DNA of 64,000 nucleotides from Bacteroidetes bacterium UBA1947 (GTDB lineage Bacteria; Bacteroidota; Bacteroidia; Chitinophagales; Chitinophagaceae), in NCBI GenBank assembly GCA_002336915.1, contig DDET01000038.1, positions 153,182-217,181 of the forward strand. Reading direction: 5' to 3'. The position numbers and the translations under genes were made by a program. Within the stretch, counting starts at the first letter, position 1. The number at the start of each line of letters is the position of its first letter. The notes beneath the pieces are model-generated. The model was not told the DNA's origin. It was given only the letters and a program-made list of their open reading frames with translations, and made no database searches. Below are positions 15,450-24,144 of this stretch, one piece after another.

Positions 15450-17056
15450 CAGAGATAACACATGTGACGTTAGAAAATGAAATGGACCTTATACTGGCCC
15501 ATAAACAGAGCATGCGACTAGCCGAGCTCACAGGACTTTCGATCTCTGCACAGACCACGTTCGCAACAGCAGTATCGGAAGTATCAAGAAGTGCGATAAG
15601 CCGGGAGCAGAGTGCCCTGCTCAAGCTGTATGTGGCAGATAAACGAGATAAGGTAAAATTCATAACGGCTGTAATAGAAGATAAAAGGAAGAATTTTGAT
15701 GCGCAAAAAGATGAAGGTTACATTTATGCTAAGCGGCTGGTATCCAATATCAATACAGAAACCGGTACCGGGGGAACCAAAACAGAGCTCCATTACCGCC
15801 TGGCCCCAACATTACGCATAGACGATATGCTGGTGGAGAAATGGCAAATTAACCTTAACACTGACCCCACCATATCTCCATACGAAGAAATAAAAAGAAA
15901 AAACCGTCAGCTGGTAGAGCTTGCGGATAAGCTACGTGATAGTGAGGCACAATATAAAAGCCTTACCGACTCACTGCCGATCATGATCTTTTCGACAACG
16001 GTGGACGGTTTGATCACTTATTCCAACCAATGGCTATCGGACTATACAGGTGAAAGCATAGATGAGATAAACGGTAGCAAATGGGAAGCAGTAATGCACC
16101 CGGATGACTACGAAAGGGTATGGGCACACTGGAATGGACATGCGCAAGACCCGGGCTCGACAATAGCGCCTGAATTAAGAATAAAAAGCAAAACGAGGGG
16201 GGAATACCGCTGGCATGCCGGAGTATCGATACCGATAATCAATGAGGATGAGTCGATAAAGTGGTGGAACACCTTCCTGGTAGATGTGCACGACCAAAAG
16301 ATAATAGAGGAGACCCTGAGAGATAATGACCAGCTAAAGGAAATAAAGGTAGAACTGGAGGAGAAGATCAAGCAACTGAACCAAAGTAATGAGCAACTGG
16401 AACAATTTGCCTACGTAGCTTCTCATGACCTGCAGGAACCTTTACGAAAGATCAGCTTTTACAGCGATTTTTTAAAGAATAAATACGAGCCCATATTGCC
16501 GGATGAAGCGAAGCTATTTTTCGGGAACCTGATAAATGCTTCTGACCGGATGAAATCGCTGATAAAAGATATCCTTGCGTACTCCACGGTTTGGAAAGAG
16601 GGTTTTACGCGGGTAGACCTGAACAAAGTAGCCAGCGGAACGATCCAGGACCTGGAAATAGGGATAAAAGAGAAGCAGGCCCGGATAAATGTTGAAGACC
16701 TGCCCGAGATAGATGGAAACGAAAGGCAATTAAGCCAATTGTTCGAGAACCTGATATCCAACAGCCTGAAATTTTCAAAAGGTGAAAATGTGCTTATTAC
16801 GATCAGGTCGGAGGTAATCGACAATGAAGTGCGGCTGTCGTTCGAAGACAACGGAATAGGCTTTGACGAAAAATATGTGCCCAAAATGTTTGACCTTTTC
16901 CAGCGGCTGCACACGGCAGACAAATACAAGGGCACCGGGATAGGACTGGCCATGTGTAAAAAAATAGTGGAACTGCATAATGGAAAAATAGAAGCCCAAA
17001 GTGAACCGGGAAATGGTGCTACTTTTTTAATAACTTTGCCGGCCCGACAAAATTAG
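15446..17056 (+). CDS. PAS histidine kinase with N-terminal degenerate RsbT-like domain
   Basis: 536 residues. Residues about 1-135 follow the RsbT fold pattern (TFATAVSEVSRSAI at the N-box, EGYIYAKRLVSNINTETGTG at the G2 region) but the N-box Asn is Ser48 and the DxGxG loop is lost, so this part is probably a non-catalytic pseudo-ATPase. Then come a PAS domain (about 165-290, YKSLTDSLPIMIF...), a coiled coil, a HisKA domain with His327 in YVASHDLQEPLRKI, and a canonical HATPase (NLISNSLKFS, DNGIGFD, GTGIGLAMCKKIV). No membrane segments, so cytoplasmic. It overlaps the phosphatase gene by 4 bases and is 10 bases from the next receiver gene. It is likely the output link from stressosome to phosphorelay. 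Confidence 0.93.
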   Translation: MTEITHVTLENEMDLILAHKQSMRLAELTGLSISAQTTFATAVSEVSRSAISREQSALLKLYVADKRDKVKFITAVIEDKRKNFDAQKDEGYIYAKRLVSNINTETGTGGTKTELHYRLAPTLRIDDMLVEKWQINLNTDPTISPYEEIKRKNRQLVELADKLRDSEAQYKSLTDSLPIMIFSTTVDGLITYSNQWLSDYTGESIDEINGSKWEAVMHPDDYERVWAHWNGHAQDPGSTIAPELRIKSKTRGEYRWHAGVSIPIINEDESIKWWNTFLVDVHDQKIIEETLRDNDQLKEIKVELEEKIKQLNQSNEQLEQFAYVASHDLQEPLRKISFYSDFLKNKYEPILPDEAKLFFGNLINASDRMKSLIKDILAYSTVWKEGFTRVDLNKVASGTIQDLEIGIKEKQARINVEDLPEIDGNERQLSQLFENLISNSLKFSKGENVLITIRSEVIDNEVRLSFEDNGIGFDEKYVPKMFDLFQRLHTADKYKGTGIGLAMCKKIVELHNGKIEAQSEPGNGATFLITLPARQN

Positions 17057-17066
17057 ATACCCCTGC

Positions 17067-17483
17067 GTGATGACCGGAAAACTACACATATTGATAGCTG
17101 AAGATGACATGGAGGATCGCCTTATCATGTCCCAGACCTTCGAGGAGCTGCATTATGATGAGGCCGTAAAATACGTGGAGGATGGCACAATGGTGCTGAA
17201 GCATCTCCATGACGAGGGCGTAAATAACATAGGCCTGATAGTGCTGGACCTAAACATGCCCAAACTGAACGGGACAGAGACCCTGAGAATGCTTAAGGCT
17301 GATGAGCGTTTCCAACACATACCGGTTGTTATATTTTCCACATCGGTAAATGAGATAGAAAAAAATATATGTATGGACTTAGGCGCAGCCGACTACATTA
17401 CCAAACCCAGCAAGTACAAACAATACCTTGATATTTGCACCCGGTTTTACAATATGGCAAAGGGGATAGCACAAGTCAGCTGA
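17067..17483 (+). CDS. Single-domain response regulator (Rcp1-like)
   Basis: 138 residues. Receiver with acidic pocket AEDD (Glu12, Asp13, Asp14), phosphoacceptor Asp61 in IVLDLNMPKLNG, FSTS with Thr, and YITKPSK with the conserved Lys. No output domain. Ten bases after the histidine kinase, so the expected phosphate acceptor of that kinase. It probably ends the stressosome operon: 119 bases follow before the next gene. Confidence 0.93.
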   Translation: MMTGKLHILIAEDDMEDRLIMSQTFEELHYDEAVKYVEDGTMVLKHLHDEGVNNIGLIVLDLNMPKLNGTETLRMLKADERFQHIPVVIFSTSVNEIEKNICMDLGAADYITKPSKYKQYLDICTRFYNMAKGIAQVS

Positions 17484-17602
17484 TCGCAGGTTTCTTTTTC
17501 TATACTATAGCTATTTTTTCCTGCTTTTACAGCTACTTTAAAAAAGACGTACCGGCAGTAATGCGGTGACGGTCTATATATATTTGCCAGACAAACGGTA
17601 AT

Positions 17603-18193
17603 ATGTGCCAGGACAAACGGCTAATTCAAGAGGCCTATATGCGAAGCGATGCCAGCTTTAATGAGCTTTACCCGCTCAAGGTGCAGATGCTGGACAATAT
17701 GCACTGGACACCTCTGCATGTGGCCAGACGGACGGCCGGTTTTTTAGGGGACAAAGGAGCTAAAGTACTGGACATAGGCAGCGGCGTGGGTAAGTTTTGC
17801 CTGGCGGCGGCCTACTATGCGCAGGATGCACAGTTCTATGGAATAGAGCAAAGAGCGCAACTGGTAGAACATGCCTTAAAAGCACAGCAGGCGCTTGATA
17901 TACCTAATGTTTCATTTATCCACGACAACTTTACCGAAACAGACCTTCGCGATTTTGATCATTTCTACTTCTACAATTCATTCCAGGAAGTGATAGACCC
18001 GGGGGATAAGATAGATGAAACAACAGGCTACTCCCCAGAGCTGTATGATCATTATATAGCCTGTCTGAATAAGCAACTGCAACAAATGCCGCAAGGCTGC
18101 AAGCTAGTCACCTTTCACCGCCCTGACGAATTACAGCCGGGTTTTGAGCTTGTAGACACCATTGGTGAGCTGGATTTCTGGATAAAGGGATGA
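17603..18193 (+). CDS. Class I SAM-dependent methyltransferase
   Basis: 196 residues. The SAM-binding glycine motif is VLDIGSGVGKFCLAAAYYA, followed by an acidic strand end (FYGIEQR) and HDNFTETDLRDFDHFYFYNSF, which takes the position of motif IV. The substrate cannot be told from the sequence. A TATATTTG word at 17579-17586 may be its -7 promoter box. It lies between the two two-component blocks on the same strand but has no obvious signalling role. Confidence 0.8.
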   Translation: MCQDKRLIQEAYMRSDASFNELYPLKVQMLDNMHWTPLHVARRTAGFLGDKGAKVLDIGSGVGKFCLAAAYYAQDAQFYGIEQRAQLVEHALKAQQALDIPNVSFIHDNFTETDLRDFDHFYFYNSFQEVIDPGDKIDETTGYSPELYDHYIACLNKQLQQMPQGCKLVTFHRPDELQPGFELVDTIGELDFWIKG

Positions 18194-18245
18194 TTTTCTT
18201 AGCCCCCTCGCACGGTTTTTATAAGTACATGTGAAAACACACATT

Positions 18246-18455
18246 ATGAAAGTACTAGGCATTATATTGATCGCGGTAGGTATCCTGATGATGGTCTTTA
18301 CAGGTATCAACTTCCAGAAGAAGGAGAATGTGGCTAAGATAGGCCCCCTGGAGATCAACAAGAAAGAGAACAAGCACGTGGGCTGGCCGGTGTATGCCGG
18401 CGGACTGGTGGCCATTGTTGGCATAGGTGTCACAATAGCCGGCTGGAAAAAGTAG
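18246..18455 (+). CDS. Small two-helix membrane protein
   Basis: 69 residues from the ATG at 18246 (a GTG five codons earlier is also in frame). Two hydrophobic segments, VLGIILIAVGILMMVFTGI and VYAGGLVAIVGIGVTIAGW, flank a charged KKE/NKKENK loop. The layout resembles small DUF3185-type inner-membrane proteins. Function unknown. Confidence 0.65.
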   Translation: MKVLGIILIAVGILMMVFTGINFQKKENVAKIGPLEINKKENKHVGWPVYAGGLVAIVGIGVTIAGWKK

Positions 18456-18568
18456 TACATTTTGCTCGCGGTATCTCGTCAACAAGTTATATATATCGAG
18501 TATCTAAATTGCTTCTTTTCTATACTAAGACTTTTGTTTAAGTATTTATTTGAATTAATTTAGTAGCC

Positions 18569-19006
18569 ATGAACAGGTTCGATCTTCTGCTGGCAGATGA
18601 TGACGAGGATGATCGGGCACTCTTTGCCGATGCTTTGGCGGAGCTGGATATTCCTGTGAGCCTGACTACGGTGCCTGATGGGGAGCAATTGATGCAATTC
18701 TTAGGTCACAGCGATAAGCTGCCCGGTGCCGTTTTCCTGGACCTGAATATGCCCAGGAAGAACGGGGTAGAATGCCTCACGGAAATAAGAGAAAATGAAA
18801 AGTTGAAACAACTGAAAGTTATTATATTTTCCACCTCCTTCGACCGCGATGTAATTAGCCAGCTTTACAATAAAGGGGCCCAAAACTATATCCGTAAACC
18901 ATACAACTTTGATAAACTTAAGAAAGTGTTGCGTAACGCATTAGATCCTTTGCTCGAAGCGAGGGAGGTGCCGGGTACTATAGAGCATTTTGTTATTGAA
19001 CCATGA
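18569..19006 (+). CDS. Single-domain response regulator (Rcp1-like)
   Basis: 145 residues. Receiver with DDDEDD acidic pocket, phosphoacceptor Asp58 in VFLDLNMPRKNG, FSTSFD, and YIRKPYNF with the conserved Lys. Close relative of the receiver at 17067. Sixteen bases before the next histidine kinase gene, so likely its cognate partner, with the receiver encoded first. Confidence 0.93.
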   Translation: MNRFDLLLADDDEDDRALFADALAELDIPVSLTTVPDGEQLMQFLGHSDKLPGAVFLDLNMPRKNGVECLTEIRENEKLKQLKVIIFSTSFDRDVISQLYNKGAQNYIRKPYNFDKLKKVLRNALDPLLEAREVPGTIEHFVIEP

Positions 19007-19022
19007 AGCATATTTTTTATAA

Positions 19023-20765
19023 ATGAAGGCGGAAGTTATTGCTAGCGGCCACCAGTTTATGTCGGGCGGCGGTGAGATGGGGGCGCTTACACGTGCCATG
19101 GACTGGAGCAAAACAGCGGTAGGCGATCCTGAGCACTGGCCGCAAAGCCTGCGTACCATATTGAACATTGTGCTTAATTCCAGGTTCCCCATGTTCCTGT
19201 GGTGGGGCCCCGAGCTTACCTGCTTTTATAACGATGCCTACCGCCCCAGCCTGGGCCAGAATGGCAAGCACCCTTATATCTTGGGGCAAAGGGCCGAAGA
19301 GGCCTGGTCGGAAATATGGCATGTAATAAAGCCGCTTATAGACCGGGTGATGACAAGCGGCGAGGCTACCTACAGTGAGGACCAACTGATACCCATATAC
19401 CGGAACGGGAGCATAGAAGATGTGTACTGGACGTTTAGCTATAGCCCTGTGTACGACGACGCCGGTACCGTAAGCGGGGTATTGGTGGTATGCAGCGAGA
19501 CAACAGACAAGGTGCTGGCGGTGACCAGCCTGAAGGGGAAAGAACAGGAGCTTACCCGCAACCTGGAAATACAGGCGAGCGAGCAAAGCCAGCAAATAAA
19601 AAGATCGGGCGAAGAACTGACGAAAAGAGATGAGCTGTATCAAATGATGATAGGCGAGGTGCAGGATTATGCGATACTCTTTATAAGCAGGGAGGGCATA
19701 GTGCAGAACTGGAATAAGGGTGCAGAGAAGATAAAAGGCTATACTGCCGAAGAAATAATAGGCCAAAGTTTTTCAAAGTTCTATACCCCGGAGGATAAGG
19801 CAAGACACCTGCCCGACCAGTTGCTGGTTGAGGCACTGACTACCGGCAGAGCAGGGCAGGAAGGCTGGCGCGTGAAGAAGGACGGCAGCTGGTTTTGGGC
19901 CAGCGTAGTGATAACCGCTATACACGACCAGGACAACAATGTGGTAGGCTTCTCGAAGGTGACGCGAGACCTGACTGAAAAAAAGGCGGCGGAAGAACGG
20001 ATAAAAGAACACGCCGAACAATTGGAGGAAAAGAACAGGGAACTGGAGAAAATGAATGCAGAGTTGAAAAGCTTCGCCTACGTATCAAGCCACGACCTGC
20101 AGGAGCCCCTGCGCAAGATACAGACCTTTGCCAGCCTGATAATGGAAAAAGAGCGGGAAGCACTGTCTGAGCGGGGGAAAGACTACTTCCGCAGGATGCA
20201 GGATGCGGCCAACAGGATGCAAACCCTGATAGAGGACCTACTGGCTTACTCGCGCACCAATTCATCGCAACGCGTCTTCAACACGGTGGACCTGGGGGAA
20301 ATGCTAAGTGAGGTTATCATTGATTTTAAAGATACGATAACAACGAAAAACGCCACTGTGGAGGTCGGCCCAATGGTTGAGCTCACTGTGATAAAATTCC
20401 AGTTCAGGCAATTACTGCACAACCTTCTGGGCAATGCATTAAAATTCTCAAAGCCCGGTGTACCGCCATATATTAAAATAAATTCGGAAATTCAGGCTGG
20501 CGATGGCAGTGATGCTATGCCCGAGGCAGGGGAGCAATACTGCCACCTCAGTATACAAGACAATGGTATAGGCTTCGACCCCCAGTATAAGGACCGGATC
20601 TTCGAGGTCTTCCAGCGCCTGCATGGCAAAGATGAGTATAAAGGCACAGGCATAGGCCTTGCAATAGTGCGGCGTATAGTAGAGAACCATAACGGTACCA
20701 TCACTGCTACAGGCGAGATAGATAAGGGCGCCACATTTGATATATACATACCTGTTGTCATATAA
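19023..20765 (+). CDS. PAS-domain histidine kinase
   Basis: 580 residues, soluble. Residues about 18-165 form the PAS-like module typical of phytochrome-related Bacteroidota kinases (GEMGALTRAMDWSKTAVG, NSRFPMFLWWGPEL, FYNDAYRPSLG). A second PAS follows at about 205-318 (EVQDYAILFISREGIV..., KDGSWFWASVVITAI), then a coiled coil, a HisKA domain with His357 in YVSSHDLQEPLRKI and a complete HATPase (NLLGNALKFS, DNGIGFDP, GTGIGLAIVRRIV). Its DHp motif is nearly identical to that of the kinase at 15446, so the two may share receivers. The ligand of the PAS domains is unknown. Confidence 0.93.
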   Translation: MKAEVIASGHQFMSGGGEMGALTRAMDWSKTAVGDPEHWPQSLRTILNIVLNSRFPMFLWWGPELTCFYNDAYRPSLGQNGKHPYILGQRAEEAWSEIWHVIKPLIDRVMTSGEATYSEDQLIPIYRNGSIEDVYWTFSYSPVYDDAGTVSGVLVVCSETTDKVLAVTSLKGKEQELTRNLEIQASEQSQQIKRSGEELTKRDELYQMMIGEVQDYAILFISREGIVQNWNKGAEKIKGYTAEEIIGQSFSKFYTPEDKARHLPDQLLVEALTTGRAGQEGWRVKKDGSWFWASVVITAIHDQDNNVVGFSKVTRDLTEKKAAEERIKEHAEQLEEKNRELEKMNAELKSFAYVSSHDLQEPLRKIQTFASLIMEKEREALSERGKDYFRRMQDAANRMQTLIEDLLAYSRTNSSQRVFNTVDLGEMLSEVIIDFKDTITTKNATVEVGPMVELTVIKFQFRQLLHNLLGNALKFSKPGVPPYIKINSEIQAGDGSDAMPEAGEQYCHLSIQDNGIGFDPQYKDRIFEVFQRLHGKDEYKGTGIGLAIVRRIVENHNGTITATGEIDKGATFDIYIPVVI

Positions 20766-20783
20766 TGGCCATTCGGGCCATTT
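20764..20783 (+). terminator. Hairpin at the end of the kinase gene
   Basis: Perfect 7-bp stem AATGGCC/GGCCATT with a 5-base loop, overlapping the stop codon. The following T run is short, so termination would be weak. Confidence 0.3.
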
Positions 20784-20897
20784 CCTTAGCTACATTGGCC
20801 TAAATGGCTTAATTTTAAGAAATTAACAGGGATCCCAACCCAACTTTAATAGAAGAGCGTCAGTCTATAATGTTGAATAATTTAAACATCCCATTAC

Positions 20898-21473
20898 TTG
20901 CCTATAGCTTTGGCATATTCAGTTCCAAATCAGACAAGTGAGTTGGAACAACTCATACAGGGGTGCATCCGCCAGGAGCGGAGCGCACAGGAGAAACTGT
21001 ATAAGTTGTTTTACCCAAGGATGATGGGTGTAGTGAAGAGGTATATAGACGATGAAATGCAGGCGGAAGAGGTGCTGAACAACGGTTACCTCCGCGCTTT
21101 CCAGAAAGTATCCCAATATACCTTCCAGGGCTCTTTTGAAGGCTGGCTCAGAAAGATCGTTTTCCATGCGGTGTCCGATTATGTGAAGCAGAACATTCGC
21201 TACTCGGAGAAAGTAGTGCTGGTGGAAAAGGACGAGTACGTGCACAAAGACCATGCGGACAGGCTTTACTACAATCATTTACTGGAGTTAGTACAGGGCT
21301 TGCCCGATGCTACGCGAACGGTGTTTAATATGTATGTGATGGAAGGCTATTCGCACAAAGAAATAGGTAAAATGCTTGGTATCAGTGAGGGTACTTCGAA
21401 ATGGCACCTATCCGAAGGCCGGCGGAATTTGAAAGAAAAGATTGAAAAAGCACAATTGCATTTAAAAAAATAA
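20898..21473 (+). CDS. ECF RNA polymerase sigma factor
   Basis: 191 residues from a TTG at 20898; further in-frame TTG codons at 20910 and 20943 are possible starts, and the last fits best with the usual N-terminus (ELEQLIQGC). Sigma2 (ERSAQEKLYKLFYPRMMGV, DDEMQAEEVLNNGYLRAFQKV, GWLRKIVFHAVSDYVKQ) and sigma4 (LPDATRTVFNMYVMEGYSHKEIGKMLGISEGTSKWHLSEGRRNLK) are both clear. A TAGCTTTG element (20905-20912) lies across the proposed N-terminus, which would also argue for the later start. Eleven bases separate it from the putative anti-sigma gene. Confidence 0.92.
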   Translation: MPIALAYSVPNQTSELEQLIQGCIRQERSAQEKLYKLFYPRMMGVVKRYIDDEMQAEEVLNNGYLRAFQKVSQYTFQGSFEGWLRKIVFHAVSDYVKQNIRYSEKVVLVEKDEYVHKDHADRLYYNHLLELVQGLPDATRTVFNMYVMEGYSHKEIGKMLGISEGTSKWHLSEGRRNLKEKIEKAQLHLKK

Positions 21474-21484
21474 AGTTTATCCAC

Positions 21485-23296
21485 ATGGATAAAAACATGA
21501 TCTCAGTAGACGACCTCGTAAAGCAGCGCCTGAATGGTGGAGAGGAGCAAGAGCGCCCCGGCGCATGGCTGCATATGAAGGAATTGTTGGATGAAAAGAT
21601 GCCAACAGCGGTGCCGGCTGCCTTCAACTGGCGCAGGTTCATGAGCTATATGGCTGCAGTGCTGGCGCTTTCCGCTATCGGCATTGGTGGTTATAAAGCT
21701 ATATCCAGCATGCACAATGGCGATAAGAGCATTGCTGCGGCAGCCAATACGGCGGCAAACAGCAACAATAAACATACTTACCATAGCAATGCCGCAAACA
21801 GCGCTACGGGCAACATCATTACGGCCAATGATAAGGACAGGTACACCGGCACCAATAACATGGCCCCGGAGAATAATACAGCTAACCAAAACAAAACTGC
21901 GACCAAGAAGAACACCGTTAAGAACAATACTTTAAAGGCGAATACAGAGATCAGCATTCCTGCTAATGCTGGCGATAATGCCACTGCACTGGTACAGGAC
22001 AACAGTAAAAACCAAGCTAAGAATAATTCGAATAAAAAACTGGTTAACAATAATTTAGATAACAATAACTCAAGCGTTTCTGCCGATAAGGCGACTGCAA
22101 ATGCAAGCAAGCCTGCTCATACTATCATACCTGCATCGGGCAATAATGCTAAACACAATAATGTAGCTGATATTAAGAAGCCGGCGAAGAGCAAAATAGT
22201 TCCGGCCCCGGGCAATAACCCCGGCAATAACCTGGCTGTCAATACCGCGCCGGCCATAAACAAGGCAAAGGATTCTATAGCGGCCATCTCGGTTAATGAG
22301 AAGACAACGATCGATAAAAGGACAGGCAAGGCTAAATTCACAGAAGAAGTTGTTAGTGTAGGTAAGGCGCCAATGCCTGCCATTGCACAGCGCCCCGCGA
22401 ATAGCATAGCTACTGCTGAGAATAATTATAATAATCCACGTTATGTAGCGAGTGCTGCAAACGGGCAGGTAATTGAAACAGCCCAAAGTGAGATACTGCC
22501 TGCAGCTGCGGCAGAAACAAAAGCAGCTACAGCTGAAAATAAGAACCTTGGGCTTGCAGCAACCCATAAAGCACGCAAAAGCAGCGGCTGGAACTTTGAT
22601 GCAGTTAACCAGTTCTTTAAAGATGTGAAGTACAACCTGGGACAGGTGACTTATAGTACCGGCATAACCGGTGGCATGAATCTGATTTTCTTTGGAGAGA
22701 AAACGCTTCCCGGCTTCCAACTGGGTGCAACTGAAACCTTAGGCCTGAGTGACCATATCAGTATGACCTTTGAATTGAAGTATCTGCAAACTTTAAATAA
22801 GAACATGGTTGTTAATGATAACTACGTACAATATACAGAAGACGCAGATCATAATTCGTACCGCGATTCAGTGATACACTTTTACAATTTCTCTACGATA
22901 CAAAACTTTTCATTACCTGTAACTGTGCATTATAAATTGGGTAATTGGGGCATATTTGCAGGCGGTACCGCTGCTTACACTTTAGCTATCAATGCGGAAG
23001 CAGGTGGCGGTAAGATACCTCCTCACCAGCAGGTTAGCAAGCCAACACCTGAAGAAATAGAAAGAACAAAGCAGAAGATACTCGACGACAGTTTTGAAGG
23101 CCGCTTTGGCTTAGGTTATATATGGGGGGTATCGTACAATTTTACTCCTAAGTTCAGTGTAGACGCTCGCATGACCCAAAATATTTGGGACAACGCAAAA
23201 ACGCCGGGCTCCAAAGTGGTATCAGACCATCTGAATAAGAAAATGGGTGTCCAGTTGTCTGTTAATTACGACCTTTCAGGCAATAAGAAACGCTAA
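21485..23296 (+). CDS. Putative trans-envelope anti-sigma factor (Dma-like: inner-membrane helix, disordered linker, outer-membrane barrel)
   Basis: 603 residues. A short cytoplasmic head (about 1-48, VDDLVKQRLNGGEEQERPGAW) precedes a transmembrane helix (about 53-71). A low-complexity linker of nearly 300 residues, rich in Asn, Ala, Lys and Thr with many NN pairs, follows. The C-terminal ~220 residues alternate strands like a PorT-type barrel (YSTGITGGMNLIFFGEK, FQLGATETLGL, GIFAGGTAAYTLAI) and end in QLSVNYDLSG. There is no signal peptidase site. This matches the dual membrane-spanning anti-sigma (Dma) architecture described in Bacteroides thetaiotaomicron, where the head holds an ECF sigma factor encoded next door, as here. 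It converges on the next gene with a 4-base overlap of 3' ends. Confidence 0.75.
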   Translation: MDKNMISVDDLVKQRLNGGEEQERPGAWLHMKELLDEKMPTAVPAAFNWRRFMSYMAAVLALSAIGIGGYKAISSMHNGDKSIAAAANTAANSNNKHTYHSNAANSATGNIITANDKDRYTGTNNMAPENNTANQNKTATKKNTVKNNTLKANTEISIPANAGDNATALVQDNSKNQAKNNSNKKLVNNNLDNNNSSVSADKATANASKPAHTIIPASGNNAKHNNVADIKKPAKSKIVPAPGNNPGNNLAVNTAPAINKAKDSIAAISVNEKTTIDKRTGKAKFTEEVVSVGKAPMPAIAQRPANSIATAENNYNNPRYVASAANGQVIETAQSEILPAAAAETKAATAENKNLGLAATHKARKSSGWNFDAVNQFFKDVKYNLGQVTYSTGITGGMNLIFFGEKTLPGFQLGATETLGLSDHISMTFELKYLQTLNKNMVVNDNYVQYTEDADHNSYRDSVIHFYNFSTIQNFSLPVTVHYKLGNWGIFAGGTAAYTLAINAEAGGGKIPPHQQVSKPTPEEIERTKQKILDDSFEGRFGLGYIWGVSYNFTPKFSVDARMTQNIWDNAKTPGSKVVSDHLNKKMGVQLSVNYDLSGNKKR

Positions 23297-24075
23297 TCGT
23301 TTTCTTTGCGCATGGCAGCGAGTTTCATTTCCCGGGTTTTCTCGGGGCCAAGATAACGCTCTATACCTGCCTCGAGCAGGTAGATGAGCGGGGTAAGCAC
23401 TATCGCCATAACAGCTTTGTAAGAATAATTCACGAGACCAATTGCCAGCACTTGCTGGTAGCTCCAGCCCCTGCCCAACTTAAATGCAATGAATAGCACA
23501 ATGAAACTGTCTATGAGTTGCGACACCAATGTTGACCCGGTAGCCCTTAGCCATACACTCTTTTCTCCTGTCACCTTTTTTATCTTATGAAAAACCCAGA
23601 CATCCAGCAACTGGCTCACTAAAAATGCGACCAGGCTGCCGAAGATGATCCACATCCCCTGCCCGAAAATACTGCTGAAGGCTGCCTGCATATCCGGCAC
23701 GCCTTCGCTTTTCTGGCTGCCCACCCAGAAGCCTGCCGGCGGCAGTTTCATGGCCGCGTAAAAAGCCACAAAAGCATAACTAATAAGTATAACTGCCGTA
23801 TAAGAGATACGCTTTACTGCCTTGGGCCCGTAGTACTCATTTACCACATCGGTAAGGATGAACTCGAGCGGCCAGAGTATTACACCACATGTAAGCGTAT
23901 AAGTGAGCCCCTCCTGTCCCAGGAGGGTAAAGGGATGCGCTATGAGCCCTAGTGTTGCCTCCAAAGAGAACAGCTTGCCACCTATACACTCTGCGATGAG
24001 CGCATTAGCAACAAAGAATGCGGCAAGGAATATGAATAGTTTGGTAGGCTTGTCGTTAAGTATCTTATGTATCAT
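23293..24075 (-). CDS. yhhQ: Queuosine precursor transporter (YhhQ/QPTR, DUF165 family)
   Basis: 260 residues with about six to seven membrane helices. The family pattern is clear: ILTDVVNEYYGPKAVKRI near the middle, SQLLDVWVFHKIKKVTG, and TLVSQLIDSFIVLFIAF. Known members carry preQ0/preQ1 across the inner membrane for tRNA queuosine synthesis. No preQ1 riboswitch was visible in the short upstream region. Its 3' end overlaps the 3' end of the barrel/anti-sigma gene by 4 bases. Confidence 0.92.
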   Translation of the reverse strand: MIHKILNDKPTKLFIFLAAFFVANALIAECIGGKLFSLEATLGLIAHPFTLLGQEGLTYTLTCGVILWPLEFILTDVVNEYYGPKAVKRISYTAVILISYAFVAFYAAMKLPPAGFWVGSQKSEGVPDMQAAFSSIFGQGMWIIFGSLVAFLVSQLLDVWVFHKIKKVTGEKSVWLRATGSTLVSQLIDSFIVLFIAFKLGRGWSYQQVLAIGLVNYSYKAVMAIVLTPLIYLLEAGIERYLGPEKTREMKLAAMRKEND

Positions 24076-24144
24076 GAGGCAGGTATAAAATCCCTGCTAA
24101 TATACATAGGATGACGGAAAGCCGATACTGCCTTTAAGACGAGC

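Noticed and set aside
22070..22720. Minus-strand frame of about 216 codons opposite the Dma-like gene
   Set aside because: Arises from the low-complexity Asn/Ala/Lys linker codons; Cys/Arg/Ile-rich nonsense with no start context.
24076..24144. preQ1 riboswitch upstream of the queuosine-precursor transporter
   Set aside because: No matching aptamer core could be found in the short upstream stretch.
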